Notes: generated by a model from the letters alone, not told the origin. A DNA stretch of 64,000 nt from an uncultured Bacteroidia bacterium (GCA_902800045.1 CADCCZ010000002.1:268131-332130); one strand, 5' to 3'; counted from the stretch's first letter, positions 32,373 through 41,508 are shown. Numbers and translations are program-made.

Positions 32373-33344
32373 TCAGATTGTCTTGATAATTTTATTTCTT
32401 ACGGCTTCGATGTCGCTGGCTAATGTCTGCGAATGTGCGCCACGGCTTTCTATGGACGAAAAATCGGACTTTAGGCTTGCAATTATGTCGCTATCCGACA
32501 ACTGCGACAGCAGTTCGTTGATGGAATGCAGCACATTGAAATGGCTTTCGAGGGAGTTTTCATTCGCCTCGCAAGATTCCGATTCCTGCGCTAGTCCCAG
32601 ATGGGTGGTTTCAACCCAGAAACCGCAGATGAACATGGCGGTAATTCCGTATTTTTCATTCTCGGCGGGCACGATGGTATTTGTATCGAGAAGGCTGTCG
32701 ATTGTGGCAAAAATCACCTGCTCGTCGTTGAGGTTTTCTTCGACCTTTGGCACATATTCCTCGAAAATGTCGTTATCGACAGCCAATTTTTCGGCCATCA
32801 TCTTGGTTGCATCAAGGATGTCGGTGCAAACTTGCACTCGTTCAAAATATCGGGCATATCCGAGGTCGGCGACGAGCATTCCCATTGCCATGGCGGTTTC
32901 CTTCGAGTTTTGGTAGAGGTCGGCAGTACGCACATCGAGCAGCAAGTCATTATCGAATTTTACCTTGTTGAGTCGTATGTTCTTGCAGATTTCGGAATAT
33001 TTGGGCAACTGGTTCAGAATGCTGTCGATATGGCTTTTGTCGGCGGTGGACTCGACGTTGGAAAAGTCTTCGTTTACCTGCTTGTAATGGATACCGTTGC
33101 TGCAGGAAGAAAAAGCCAACGCAATAAGCAACAAAAAGCAATATGACTTAAAAAAACAGTCATTCCGTAAAATAGAACGAACAGGCGCAGAAACGAGCCT
33201 TGTGAGTTCATTTGTACGGAATCTCCTTTTAGTACACATGGGAGATTGCGGACAACCGTCTTCACAACGCTCCTCGTGCCGCATCGCGTGTTCCGACAGG
33301 CTTCCGCAATGACGACTTAAGGATATTGTTGTTTCATCATACAT
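32373..33344 (-). CDS. lipoprotein with a 5' end overwritten by a repeat element
   Basis: The frame is open for 323 residues, but the first about 62 are translated from the 155-bp element at 33159-33313 and its flank. The native protein begins at about 33158 with a lipoprotein signal, KSYCFLLLIALAFSSC, then NGIHYKQVNEDFSNVE. No ATG lies in frame between the element and this signal, so the original start seems lost or replaced. The mature part (about 245 residues) is helical and acidic, with no recognised motif. Either the gene is a fresh pseudogene, a non-ATG start is used, or the signal is now internal. Confidence 0.55.
   Translation of the reverse strand: MYDETTISLSRHCGSLSEHAMRHEERCEDGCPQSPMCTKRRFRTNELTRLVSAPVRSILRNDCFFKSYCFLLLIALAFSSCSNGIHYKQVNEDFSNVESTADKSHIDSILNQLPKYSEICKNIRLNKVKFDNDLLLDVRTADLYQNSKETAMAMGMLVADLGYARYFERVQVCTDILDATKMMAEKLAVDNDIFEEYVPKVEENLNDEQVIFATIDSLLDTNTIVPAENEKYGITAMFICGFWVETTHLGLAQESESCEANENSLESHFNVLHSINELLSQLSDSDIIASLKSDFSSIESRGAHSQTLASDIEAVRNKIIKTI
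33159..33313. mobile_element. 155-bp element with terminal inverted repeats, copy 2
   Basis: Starts GTCATTCCGTAA, ends GCTTCCGCAATGAC. It shares long words with the 29106 copy (GAACAGGCGCAG/GAACAGGCGTAG, CGAGCCTTGTGAGTTC, CGGAATCTCC with a matching GGAGATT). More diverged at the right end. It sits at the 5' end of a lipoprotein gene. Confidence 0.7.
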
Positions 33345-33367
33345 TTCTCAATGACAAAATAAGGGAA

Positions 33368-34240
33368 TCATAACTTCGAATACCTGTCAATCATTTCTCT
33401 CAGCGAATCTGTCCAATAAGGTATGTTGATGCCGAAAGTTTCCGAAATCTTTCTGGTGTTAAGCACGCTATAGGTTGGACGGGTTGCCTTGGTGGGATAT
33501 TCGCTTGTGAGCAAAGGCTTTACCTCGGCATCAATCTTCGTCAGTCTGAAAATGTGCATTGTGAAGTCGTACCAGGAGCAAACTCCGCGATTGGTAAAAT
33601 GATAGATACCGCCGTGCCATTCGCCAGCATTGAGGTACAAGTCTGTGATTTTCAGCAAGGCTTTTGCAAGGTCGCCAGCGTATGTCGGCGTGCCAACCTG
33701 GTCAAACACAACGCCTTTTATCTTGCCTTCGCTACCGAGGCGAATCATGGTTTTCACATAGTTGTTGCCGTATTCGCTATATAGCCAAGCCGTACGAACA
33801 ATCACAGCATCGCAGTTTTCAGCTGCAATGTTCTTCTCGCCTTCGAGCTTGGTCCTGCCGTATGCCGACTGCGGATTTGTCGGTGCATCCTCGCAGTATG
33901 GAGTATTTGCCTTACCATCGAAAACATAATCGGTAGAAACGTGTATCAACTTGAATCCGAACTTGTTGGCGCATTTTGCAAGGTTACGCGGAGCAACGGC
34001 ATTTGCCAAGGTTGCATTTTCGAGGTCGTCCTCTGCTTTTTCAACTGCAGTGTATGCAGCGCAGTTTATCACGACGTCAAACTTGTTGTTTGCAAAAAAG
34101 GCGGTTGTCGCCTCAAGATTTGATATGTCAAGTTTGTCAATGTCAACGTATTCGAATTCGGCATTGGCAAGCATTTCGTGGTTGTCGCGAATTTTGCTGC
34201 CGAGCTGTCCGTTGCATCCTATGACGAGTATTCTTTTCAT
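33368..34240 (-). CDS. rfbD: dTDP-4-dehydrorhamnose reductase
   Basis: A 290-residue short-chain dehydrogenase that makes dTDP-L-rhamnose in the last step of the pathway. Gly-rich NAD(P) loop VIGCNGQLGSKI (5-16), STDYVFDGKANTPYCEDAPT, and catalytic YGRTK (about residue 129-133) are clear. Length is normal. It is the last gene of an rmlA-rmlC-rmlD run with 2-5 nt gaps. The fourth enzyme, RmlB, is not encoded in this window. Confidence 0.93.
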   Translation of the reverse strand: MKRILVIGCNGQLGSKIRDNHEMLANAEFEYVDIDKLDISNLEATTAFFANNKFDVVINCAAYTAVEKAEDDLENATLANAVAPRNLAKCANKFGFKLIHVSTDYVFDGKANTPYCEDAPTNPQSAYGRTKLEGEKNIAAENCDAVIVRTAWLYSEYGNNYVKTMIRLGSEGKIKGVVFDQVGTPTYAGDLAKALLKITDLYLNAGEWHGGIYHFTNRGVCSWYDFTMHIFRLTKIDAEVKPLLTSEYPTKATRPTYSVLNTRKISETFGINIPYWTDSLREMIDRYSKL

Positions 34241-34242
34241 TG

Positions 34243-34791
34243 TCAGAAGTTTAGAATCGCATTTTTCAAAGTGGGGTGCTTGGTATCCTTGTCGGAAAGA
34301 ATCATCTTGTCCTGCGGAATTTTCCAGTCGATGCCAAGTTCGGGGTCGTTGAAAATGATTCCGCCTTCGCTTTCCTTGTTGTAGGCATTGTCGCAGAGAT
34401 ATGCAAACACGGCATAGTCCGACAAAACCGAAAATCCGTGTGCAAATCCGCGTGGAATCAGGAACTGACGCTTGTTTTCTTCGGAAAGCTCAACCGAAAT
34501 ATGCTTGCCGAAAGTTGGCGAATTCTTGCGCACATCGACAGCAACATCGAGAACCTTGCCAACCACGCAGCGCACAAGTTTTGCCTGCGAATATGGATTA
34601 AGCTGGAAATGCAATCCGCGCACAACGCCGTAGGTCGAACTTGATTCGTTCTGCTGAACGGGAACAAAGTTGATTCCAGCTGCATCGAAGACGGATTTAT
34701 TCCAAGTCTCGAAAAAATAACCTCTCTGGTCGCCGAAAACTTTCGGTTCAATAATCTTCAAATCCTTTATGAAGGTATCTGTTACAGTCAT
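34243..34791 (-). CDS. rfbC: dTDP-4-dehydrorhamnose 3,5-epimerase
   Basis: A 182-residue cupin-fold epimerase. VFGDQRGYFFETWN, VVRGLHFQ with the catalytic His, GKVLDVAVDVRKNSPTFGK, IPRGFAHGFSVLS and YLCDNAYNKESEGGI with the catalytic Tyr region are all present. I start it at 34791, which gives the standard length and a 5-nt gap to rmlA; the upstream frame is rmlA sequence in another register. Confidence 0.95.
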   Translation of the reverse strand: MTVTDTFIKDLKIIEPKVFGDQRGYFFETWNKSVFDAAGINFVPVQQNESSSTYGVVRGLHFQLNPYSQAKLVRCVVGKVLDVAVDVRKNSPTFGKHISVELSEENKRQFLIPRGFAHGFSVLSDYAVFAYLCDNAYNKESEGGIIFNDPELGIDWKIPQDKMILSDKDTKHPTLKNAILNF

Positions 34792-34796
34792 TTCTG

Positions 34797-35666
34797 TTAT
34801 TTTTCGTTTACAATCCTCAACAAATATTTTCCGTAGTTGCTCTTTGCAAGTTTTTCGGCAAGGACAGCAAGTTGTTCCTTGTTTATGAAGCCCTTGCGAT
34901 AAGCAATCTCCTCGATGCACGAAGCCTTCAAGCCCTGACGGTGCTCGATGGTCTCGATGAAGTTTGATGCCTGCAGAAGGCTGTCGGGCGTACCGGTATC
35001 GAGCCATGCAAAACCACGACCGAGAAGCTTGATTTGCAGACGGTCTTCCTTGAGGTACAAGTTGTTGAGGTCTGTGATTTCGAGTTCACCACGCTTCGAC
35101 GGCTTCAGGCTCTTTGCCTTTTCAACGACATCGTTCGAGTAGAAGTAAAGTCCTGTAACTGCGTAGTTTGACTTCGGATGTTCGGGTTTTTCCTCAATGG
35201 AAATCACCTTGCCTTCCTTGTCGAATTCGGCAACACCGTAACGCTCGGGATCGTTGACATAATATCCGAAGATTATTGCACCGTCTTCGATGCTGGCAGC
35301 ATCGGTCAACTGCTGTCCGAAACTCTGACCGTAGAAAATATTGTCGCCAAGGACAAGACAAACCTTGTCGTCGCCGATGAATTCCTCACCGAGAATGAAT
35401 GCCTGTGCTAGTCCGTCTGGCGAAGGCTGAATCTTGTAGTGGATGTCCATTCCGAGTTGCGAACCGTCGCCGAAAAGCTTTTCGTACAGACCGATGTCCT
35501 GAGGAGTTGAGATTATCAGCACTTCGCGGATTCCTGCCAGCATAAGTGTCGAAAGCGGGTAGTAAATCATCGGCTTGTCGTAAACCGGAATTATCTGTTT
35601 CGAGATGCTTATTGTCATCGGGTGCAGGCGCGTACCTGCGCCACCTGCCAAAATTATGCCTTTCAT
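34797..35666 (-). CDS. rfbA: glucose-1-phosphate thymidylyltransferase
   Basis: A 289-residue nucleotidyltransferase making dTDP-glucose, first step of the dTDP-rhamnose pathway. [18 protein letters not shown] is the nucleotide-binding start; [32 protein letters not shown] and [18 protein letters not shown] are family hallmarks. The start at 35666 is chosen because the eight residues before it (MRIRKLVT) are encoded just after a -7 box. First gene of the rmlACD unit. Confidence 0.95.
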   Translation of the reverse strand: MKGIILAGGAGTRLHPMTISISKQIIPVYDKPMIYYPLSTLMLAGIREVLIISTPQDIGLYEKLFGDGSQLGMDIHYKIQPSPDGLAQAFILGEEFIGDDKVCLVLGDNIFYGQSFGQQLTDAASIEDGAIIFGYYVNDPERYGVAEFDKEGKVISIEEKPEHPKSNYAVTGLYFYSNDVVEKAKSLKPSKRGELEITDLNNLYLKEDRLQIKLLGRGFAWLDTGTPDSLLQASNFIETIEHRQGLKASCIEEIAYRKGFINKEQLAVLAEKLAKSNYGKYLLRIVNEK

Positions 35667-35687
35667 TGTAACTAATTTTCTTATTCG

Positions 35688-35695
35688 CAAATATA
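35688..35695 (-). promoter_or_regulatory. -7 promoter box of rmlACD
   Basis: TATATTTG on the minus strand, 21 nt before the ATG at 35666. Confidence 0.6.
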
Positions 35696-35753
35696 TAACA
35701 ATTAATACAAGGGAGCAAATTCAATTTTATAAATCGTCAATTTGTGAACACAT

Positions 35754-35781
35754 AAAAAAAGCGGGAAAACAAATCCCGCTA
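35754..35781 (-). terminator. Rho-independent terminator of the DnaQ-like gene
   Basis: On the minus strand AGCGGGATTTGTTTTCCCGCTTTTTTT: 7-bp GC-rich stem and seven T, directly after the stop at 35786. Confidence 0.88.
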
Positions 35782-35785
35782 TTTT

Positions 35786-36568
35786 CTATTTTTTCGAAAT
35801 CATCTTGAATTTCATGTATTCGTCGGTGAGTACCTTTTTGGTATAGAGAGGGAAATCTCCTTTCATCATCCAGTCGTAGTAGGCTGAATCTTTCCTAAAC
35901 ACATCGAAAAGCAGCATACCCTTGTACTTGCCGAAATTCACGACGACATTGTTGTCGGCATCGTAGATAAGCCGTCCCATAAAGTCTGCATTGCTGTTGT
36001 ACGACGAAAACTTTGATATCTCGGGAATGTCGTTGCCTATGTCGCTGTAGCGCTCTAACTGCGCCTTGAAAACCTCGTATGTAGCTTCGGTATCGGCGTT
36101 TGCCGAGTGTGCATTTTCGAGGTCGCCATTGCAGTAGAACTTGTAGGCAGCCGAGAGGTTGCGAGGTTCCTTCTTCATAAAGATGCTCATCACATCAACG
36201 AAATTTCGCTTCTTCAGGTCGAAATCGACATCGGCACGGATGAATTCCTCGGCAAGCAAAGGCACATCGAACTTGTTGGAGTTGTAGCCAGCAATGTCGG
36301 AATCCTTGAATATCTCGACCATTTCCTTTGCTATCTGCTTGAACGTAGGGCAATTTGCGACATCGGCATCGGTAATCTTGTGTACAGCTGTCGCTTGCGG
36401 TGGAATCGGCATTTCGGGGTTGATGCGGTATGTCTTGTGCTTTTCTTCGCCGTTGGGAAAGACCTTTATGATAGATATTTCGACAATACGGTCGGTGGCT
36501 ATGTTTACGCCTGTGGTCTCTAGGTCGAAGAAAACTATCGGTTTACGAAGTTGAATTCTCATATCCAT
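35786..36568 (-). CDS. DnaQ-like 3'-5' exonuclease (pol III epsilon-like)
   Basis: A 260-residue DEDDh exonuclease. Exo I VFFDLETTG (about 11-19), Exo II IAGYNSNKFDVPLL (about 91-104) and Exo III HSANADTEAT (H-x4-D) are intact. A C-terminal part (about 200-260, VVNFGKYKGMLLFDVFRKDSAYYDWMMKGDF) resembles the GKYKG motif segment seen after exonuclease domains in other bacteria. It may be a proofreading subunit or a repair nuclease; the location beside dnaN is suggestive. I place the start at 36568, because the longer frame translates the dnaN terminator. Confidence 0.87.
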   Translation of the reverse strand: MDMRIQLRKPIVFFDLETTGVNIATDRIVEISIIKVFPNGEEKHKTYRINPEMPIPPQATAVHKITDADVANCPTFKQIAKEMVEIFKDSDIAGYNSNKFDVPLLAEEFIRADVDFDLKKRNFVDVMSIFMKKEPRNLSAAYKFYCNGDLENAHSANADTEATYEVFKAQLERYSDIGNDIPEISKFSSYNSNADFMGRLIYDADNNVVVNFGKYKGMLLFDVFRKDSAYYDWMMKGDFPLYTKKVLTDEYMKFKMISKK

Positions 36569-36600
36569 AAAAAAAAGATTACCCGAAAAATTCGGGTAAT
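36569..36600 (-). terminator. Rho-independent terminator of dnaN abutting the next start codon
   Basis: On the minus strand ATTACCCGAA-ttt-TTCGGGTAAT followed by CTTTTTTTT, then immediately ATGGATATG, the exonuclease start. The stem-loop and its T run occupy all the space between dnaN and the downstream gene. Confidence 0.88.
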
Positions 36601-36615
36601 GCATTAAGTTTTGTT

Positions 36616-37749
36616 TTACATTTTGTTTATCATCATCGGCATCAGCAACATCAGGACTTCCTCGTCGGGATTTTCGTTGTCCTTCGGAAGGATGATTCCT
36701 GCGCGTGTAGGATCCGAAAGCTTGATGGTGACTTCTGGAGTCTGGATATTGTTGAGAATTTCGACAAGGAAATTCGATTTGAATCCGATTTCCATTTCAT
36801 CGCCTTCGTACTGGCATGCGATATGTTCACGTGCCGAAATCGAGAAATCCATATCTTGAGCCGACATTTCGAGCGATGCACCCGAAATCTTGAGTCCAAC
36901 GAGGTTGCTCGACTGGCTTGCGAACATACCTACGCGGCGCAACGAAGTAGAAAGGTTTACTCTATCGACTACAAGGGTATTCGGATTTTCGCGTGGGATT
37001 ACCGAATTGTAGTTTGGATATACGCCTTCGAGCAGACGGCATACAAGACGTATCGAGCCGAATGAAAATACTGCGTTCTTTTCGTCGAATTCGAGGAGAA
37101 CGTCTTCTGCAGCCTTCGGCAATATGCCCTTCAGTATGTTGGCAGGCTTCTTTGGCAGGATAAACGAGCTTTCGGTCGGAATCTTGACGTCCCTGCGGGT
37201 GTATTTTACAAGCTTGTGTGCATCGGTAGCAACAAAGTTAATTCCCGATTCCTGGAGTTCGATGAATATGCCGTTCATTATCGGGCGAAGTTCATCGTCG
37301 CCAGTTGCAAATATCGTAGAATTGATACCATTGTACAATACGTCGTGGTTGATGCTTGTGCTTATGGTCTTGTCGGCTTTCAACTGAGTAGCTTGCGGGA
37401 AATCGGCACCGTCGACACCAACAAGAGTATATTTACCGTCGGCAGACTCCATGTCGATTCTGTTGTCTTCGGTATTGATGTTGAATGTAAGTGGCTGCTC
37501 CGAAAATTCCTTGAGGATTTCGAGGATTTTCTTTGTGTCGGTTGCAATAACGCCATTGCCATCATAGTTTTCGAGAGGCAATGTTGTGCTGATAGTGCTT
37601 TCGAGGTCGCTTGCAGTGATTTTTAGTATTCCGTCTTCGACAGACAACAACACGTTATCGAGAATAGGAAGAGCATTCTTCGAATTAACAACCCTGCTTA
37701 CTATTTGAAGCTGCGACAAAAGCTGTGAACTTGAAATTACAAAATTCAT
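36616..37749 (-). CDS. dnaN: DNA polymerase III beta sliding clamp
   Basis: A 377-residue ring clamp for replication. It begins MNFVISSSQLLSQLQIVSRV and shows three repeated clamp domains (about 1-120, 130-250, 255-377), with VGVDGADFPQ and ATDAHKLVKY as recognisable segments; length is standard. It does not sit next to dnaA here. A terminator follows 16 nt after the stop. The upstream gap shows AT-rich sequence without a clean -7 box. Confidence 0.95.
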   Translation of the reverse strand: MNFVISSSQLLSQLQIVSRVVNSKNALPILDNVLLSVEDGILKITASDLESTISTTLPLENYDGNGVIATDTKKILEILKEFSEQPLTFNINTEDNRIDMESADGKYTLVGVDGADFPQATQLKADKTISTSINHDVLYNGINSTIFATGDDELRPIMNGIFIELQESGINFVATDAHKLVKYTRRDVKIPTESSFILPKKPANILKGILPKAAEDVLLEFDEKNAVFSFGSIRLVCRLLEGVYPNYNSVIPRENPNTLVVDRVNLSTSLRRVGMFASQSSNLVGLKISGASLEMSAQDMDFSISAREHIACQYEGDEMEIGFKSNFLVEILNNIQTPEVTIKLSDPTRAGIILPKDNENPDEEVLMLLMPMMINKM

Positions 37750-37871
37750 ATATTATTACTTTTAAGTTTTTAAAATTATAAGGGCGTAAAATTACAAATT
37801 ATTATTGAAACTGGCACACAAAAATTGTTTTTTTTGTTCGCGCCAACTAACAATCTAAAATTGTAAATTTT

Positions 37872-38915
37872 TTACGGCGTTTGTATTTCCTTTATGACAT
37901 TGACACCTTCTCGTCTTGCTCCGAAAAAGTCGGATTTGTAGAATGTTATCGGGTCGATGATAGGATACTGGAGTATTACAACCTCGCCATTGTCAAGAAT
38001 GCCATAAAGGTTGTCAATGTCGTATTCGAACAAATTGCCCTGAGGGTCGAAAAGACCAGATGTATTTGGACGGCGGTAGGTTACAAGCTTGTTTTTGGCA
38101 CCAGTTTTGTCCTCTACTGTAAAAGAAGCCATCATTTGTGTCTTCTGCAGGCTATCGCGCTTGTGTGCTTGCAGGCTGTCGAGTATGAAAGTTTCGAAGC
38201 CTACGAACTTTATGCGGCTTACAAATTCCTTTACACGCAATGTGTCGAAAGGAACATCGATGCTACTGCCGTCGATATTTCTGAGATTGTAGTCGTTTTC
38301 GCCAAGTCGCTCGGCAATGAACGATTCATCCTTGTCTGGGTATTCCACATATACTTTGGCGATGTCTTCGATATTGTAGTTGAATGCTATGCGCTCGCGC
38401 CATTCCGACAATTCCGGCAAGTAGTGCACGGTAAGGTATCCTGTGAATCCCGGACGCGACACAATGAACGGCAGGTCGGAATTCTCGAGAATCATGTATG
38501 CGCCGTTGTTATCTTCGGTTACACCGCCTACGTAGTAAACCTTTACGCATTCGTCGCCCTGGTATATTTCGACCTTTATGCCTTGCACAGCAAGGTCTTT
38601 CATCACACGTTCAAGCTTAGCCGACGATACAGGCGAAGTCACCTCTACTTTCTTAATTGTCGTAAGCAAATTGTTTACGAAATCGCGACGGGCTGTATAT
38701 TTTTGGTTTACAGTCCAATGGTCGTCTGCACGCTCAAGTGTAACTGCCGAGCCTTGCTTGTTGGCAAGAAATATCTTTGATATGGATGCTGTATCTTCTA
38801 CGGCAAAGTCGCGGAGCGTACGCTGCGGATCGTAGTTTCTTACAAAATATATTGCAATCGAAACTCCTATCAGGATTACGATTACAATGAGAAGCAACAG
38901 GTTGGTTTTCTTCAT
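37872..38915 (-). CDS. DUF4340 domain protein
   Basis: A 347-residue membrane-anchored protein: one N-terminal helix (residues 5-25, LLLLIVIVILIGVSIAIYFV) then a periplasmic beta-rich part with repeated DUF4340-like units (RTLRDFAVEDTASISKIFLA, LPFIVSRPGFTGYLTVHYLPEL). DUF4340 genes follow GldF/GldG-type ABC genes in many bacteria, and here the start is 1 nt from the gldG stop. A role with that transporter is inferred. No catalytic motif. Confidence 0.85.
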   Translation of the reverse strand: MKKTNLLLLIVIVILIGVSIAIYFVRNYDPQRTLRDFAVEDTASISKIFLANKQGSAVTLERADDHWTVNQKYTARRDFVNNLLTTIKKVEVTSPVSSAKLERVMKDLAVQGIKVEIYQGDECVKVYYVGGVTEDNNGAYMILENSDLPFIVSRPGFTGYLTVHYLPELSEWRERIAFNYNIEDIAKVYVEYPDKDESFIAERLGENDYNLRNIDGSSIDVPFDTLRVKEFVSRIKFVGFETFILDSLQAHKRDSLQKTQMMASFTVEDKTGAKNKLVTYRRPNTSGLFDPQGNLFEYDIDNLYGILDNGEVVILQYPIIDPITFYKSDFFGARREGVNVIKEIQTP

Positions 38916-38916
38916 T

Positions 38917-40734
38917 TTATTTTTCTTTCTTTGAGTATTTTATTTTGCGTAACACTATCATTGTCAATCCGATAAGCAATACTATAAGTACGGGAGCTAT
39001 TGAATTTATGCATATCCACATAATCTTTTCCGACCTTACTTTTGTAGCATTCAAGGTGCGGCTTTTCAACTCTCTCATTCTGAGAGAGATAAGTCCTTCG
39101 TCGGCACAGAGGTAATTGACGCAGTTCACTATGAACTGTGTGTTTCCGGGTGTATACTGCGCATCGTAGTATTTGTCGTAGCCGAGCGGATAAGGCTGAA
39201 CCTTGTCGCCCATACGTTTGGTTTCGTTGCGGATGAAGTCTCCGTCGGAAATTACTATCATCTGCGTTGCTTTGCTTCGTTCCTTGAACTTGAAATCTTT
39301 GTTGTCTGTCAATTCTGGCGGAAGCCTGTTTGCAAAGTTCGACTTGAATTCTCCGTCAAGCAGCACCGCTATTGGAATATTAGGCTTGTTGAATGTGAGC
39401 ATCTCTGGTTTCTCGCGTAGGATGTCGAGGCTAATCTCTACCGGATGCGACAACGCCTTGGAGTATGGAGACGTCCTTAACAATATGGTTTTCTTTACAT
39501 TAGGATCTTCACCGACGGTATCGATTGAACTTACGAAGCAAGTACGCATCACGTCGAGGTTCTTTACAAGCTGATGCTCGAGCAATGTGTCGGGAACTAT
39601 GAGCGGGAAATAGTACCATGGCTTTGGCTCGAATTGCGGTTTGCCCTCCACAGTGTTCACGCACACAGGAATTTGCAGGCAGCGTAAGTCCTGAATAAGG
39701 TCGGGATTTATGCGCACACCGTAGTTGAAAAGCTGGTCGCTCAGGTTAATGTCGTTCATCAGGGCCATGGCGGTCGGATGGTTATTGAGGCTGTCCATGT
39801 CGAACTGCATCCATTCCACGAGCCAGATAACCTTTCCGCCATTCATTATGTACTGGTCGATTATGTACTTGTCGCGCTCGTTGAACCTTTTCTGCGGCTT
39901 GGCTATCACTACGCATCCGTAGTCGTCGAGTGCCGTAAGGCTTCCGTTCATGTCGACACGTTCGATGCGGTAGTATTTCGAGAGCGACGACATGATGTCG
40001 TAGGTGCGGTTCTCGTCGAGTTCGTCATGTCCTTCGAGGAAGGCAACCTTGTGTATCTGGCGGCTCGAGAGCATCCAAATTGCATGAACGAACTCGCGTT
40101 CGAGCTCGGTGGTGCTGAGCATGGTATATGGAGTATTTCCCGAAACGCTATTGGTAAGCAGGTTCACGGGGAAGTCCTTTTCCTTGTATTTTACCAATGC
40201 ACCAGCGAAAATTATCTTTTCCGATCCGCCCATGCCTTCTTCTTGCACTATATAGGTGGGATTCAAGCCTTTATTGTAAAGTTGTGCAAAGATTTTCTTC
40301 TTCTCAAGCGGCTCAACCTCCTCTTCGTCGGAGAGGAATCCGAACCATTTATGCACAAAACTTTGCTCCTCTCCGCTATGTTCGGTAAAAGGATTCTTGA
40401 ATTCGTAGCGGATATTGCTGGAGTATCGGCAAAGGTTCTTCATGAAGTCGTCTACCGTACGCTGGTAACGAACGAGTTCGGCTGGCAACTCCTTGTCCTT
40501 GAGGAATATCTCAATATATATATCATCGTCGATACTATCGAGAACCTGCTTTGAGAAGTCGGATATGGAAAAGCGTTTTTCCTTTGTAAGGTCTGCGCGG
40601 AAAAACACCTGCGACGACAATACATTTAATATTATTATAAGTGCAATAATAAGAATTGCCTGAAATATGTTCTGGTTGCGGTTCTGACGACGCATCTGTG
40701 AAAAGGATTTCCTGTTTTCTGTTTCGTTTTTCAT
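38917..40734 (-). CDS. gldG: GldG, auxiliary subunit of the gliding-associated ABC transporter
   Basis: A 605-residue protein with N-terminal and C-terminal membrane helices (about 25-47 and 575-597) flanking a large extracytoplasmic ABC_transp_aux-like region (FSISDFSKQVLDSIDDDIYI, RQIHKVAFLEGHDE, VVIAKPQKRFNERDKYIIDQ). In Flavobacterium johnsoniae GldA, GldF and GldG form an ABC transporter needed for gliding; Bacteroidales that do not glide often keep gldFG. I use the ATG at 40734; the frame opens at 40752 within gldF. The gldA ATPase gene is not adjacent. Confidence 0.88.
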   Translation of the reverse strand: MKNETENRKSFSQMRRQNRNQNIFQAILIIALIIILNVLSSQVFFRADLTKEKRFSISDFSKQVLDSIDDDIYIEIFLKDKELPAELVRYQRTVDDFMKNLCRYSSNIRYEFKNPFTEHSGEEQSFVHKWFGFLSDEEEVEPLEKKKIFAQLYNKGLNPTYIVQEEGMGGSEKIIFAGALVKYKEKDFPVNLLTNSVSGNTPYTMLSTTELEREFVHAIWMLSSRQIHKVAFLEGHDELDENRTYDIMSSLSKYYRIERVDMNGSLTALDDYGCVVIAKPQKRFNERDKYIIDQYIMNGGKVIWLVEWMQFDMDSLNNHPTAMALMNDINLSDQLFNYGVRINPDLIQDLRCLQIPVCVNTVEGKPQFEPKPWYYFPLIVPDTLLEHQLVKNLDVMRTCFVSSIDTVGEDPNVKKTILLRTSPYSKALSHPVEISLDILREKPEMLTFNKPNIPIAVLLDGEFKSNFANRLPPELTDNKDFKFKERSKATQMIVISDGDFIRNETKRMGDKVQPYPLGYDKYYDAQYTPGNTQFIVNCVNYLCADEGLISLRMRELKSRTLNATKVRSEKIMWICINSIAPVLIVLLIGLTMIVLRKIKYSKKEK

Positions 40735-40745
40735 GTTGTGTCCTC

Positions 40746-41477
40746 CTACCATTTGCGACTTTCGAGTCTGAGTTTAGAAAAGAAAACAAATAATGCTATC
40801 ACGCTGAAGAAATATATAATGTCGCGCGAATCTACTACGCCACGGCTAATGGAGCTGTAGTGGTCGTTGATGCCGAGCGATTTTACGAAATCGGTTCCTG
40901 TTCCCGATGTAACCAGATCCGACAGCAGGTCGAATCCAAGGTAGAATAAGAAGCAGAAAACTATTCCGAGCAGGAACGACACTATCACGTTTTTCGACAG
41001 CGAACTTGCAAAAATTCCTATCGAGGCATACACGGCACCGAGGAAGAAAAGTCCGATGTACGAACCTATGATAGCTCCGTAGTCGACATTTCCAACCGGG
41101 TCGGCAAGCAAGTTTATCGAAATAAGGAAAAGCAGCGTGGGCAGCAGCGCTATAAGCACGAGCACAACGGCAGCCAGATACTTCGCCATTACAATCTTGA
41201 ATTCCGAAATTGGACGGGTTAGCAAAAGCTCCATATTTCCGGTGCGGAGTTCATCGGCAAACATGTTCATGGTAATTGCCGGAACAAGGAATAAAAACAC
41301 CCATGGCGAAATCAGGAAAAGCGTGTCGATGTTGGCTGCATTTACCTGAAAAATATTGAAGTTGGTGGGGAAAACCCACATGAATAGGCTGACAATCAGC
41401 AAGAACACCGCAATTACAAGGTATCCGATTGCCGAACTGAAAAAGCCTTTTATCTCCTTTAAGAATAAAGTGTACAT
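40746..41477 (-). CDS. gldF: GldF, permease of the gliding-associated ABC transporter
   Basis: A 243-residue ABC-2 type permease with six membrane helices and the typical MYTLFLKEIKGFFSSAIGYLV start. The cytoplasmic loop ADELRTGNMELLLTRPISEFKIVMAKY is the conserved ABC-2 coupling segment. First gene of gldF-gldG-DUF4340, with its own -7 box. It probably pairs with a GldA ATPase encoded elsewhere. Confidence 0.9.
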   Translation of the reverse strand: MYTLFLKEIKGFFSSAIGYLVIAVFLLIVSLFMWVFPTNFNIFQVNAANIDTLFLISPWVFLFLVPAITMNMFADELRTGNMELLLTRPISEFKIVMAKYLAAVVLVLIALLPTLLFLISINLLADPVGNVDYGAIIGSYIGLFFLGAVYASIGIFASSLSKNVIVSFLLGIVFCFLFYLGFDLLSDLVTSGTGTDFVKSLGINDHYSSISRGVVDSRDIIYFFSVIALFVFFSKLRLESRKW

Positions 41478-41500
41478 TTTTGTGTGTATAAGACAAACTG

Positions 41501-41508
41501 CAAAAGTA
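41501..41508 (-). promoter_or_regulatory. -7 promoter box of gldF
   Basis: TACTTTTG on the minus strand, 23 nt before the gldF ATG. Confidence 0.6.
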
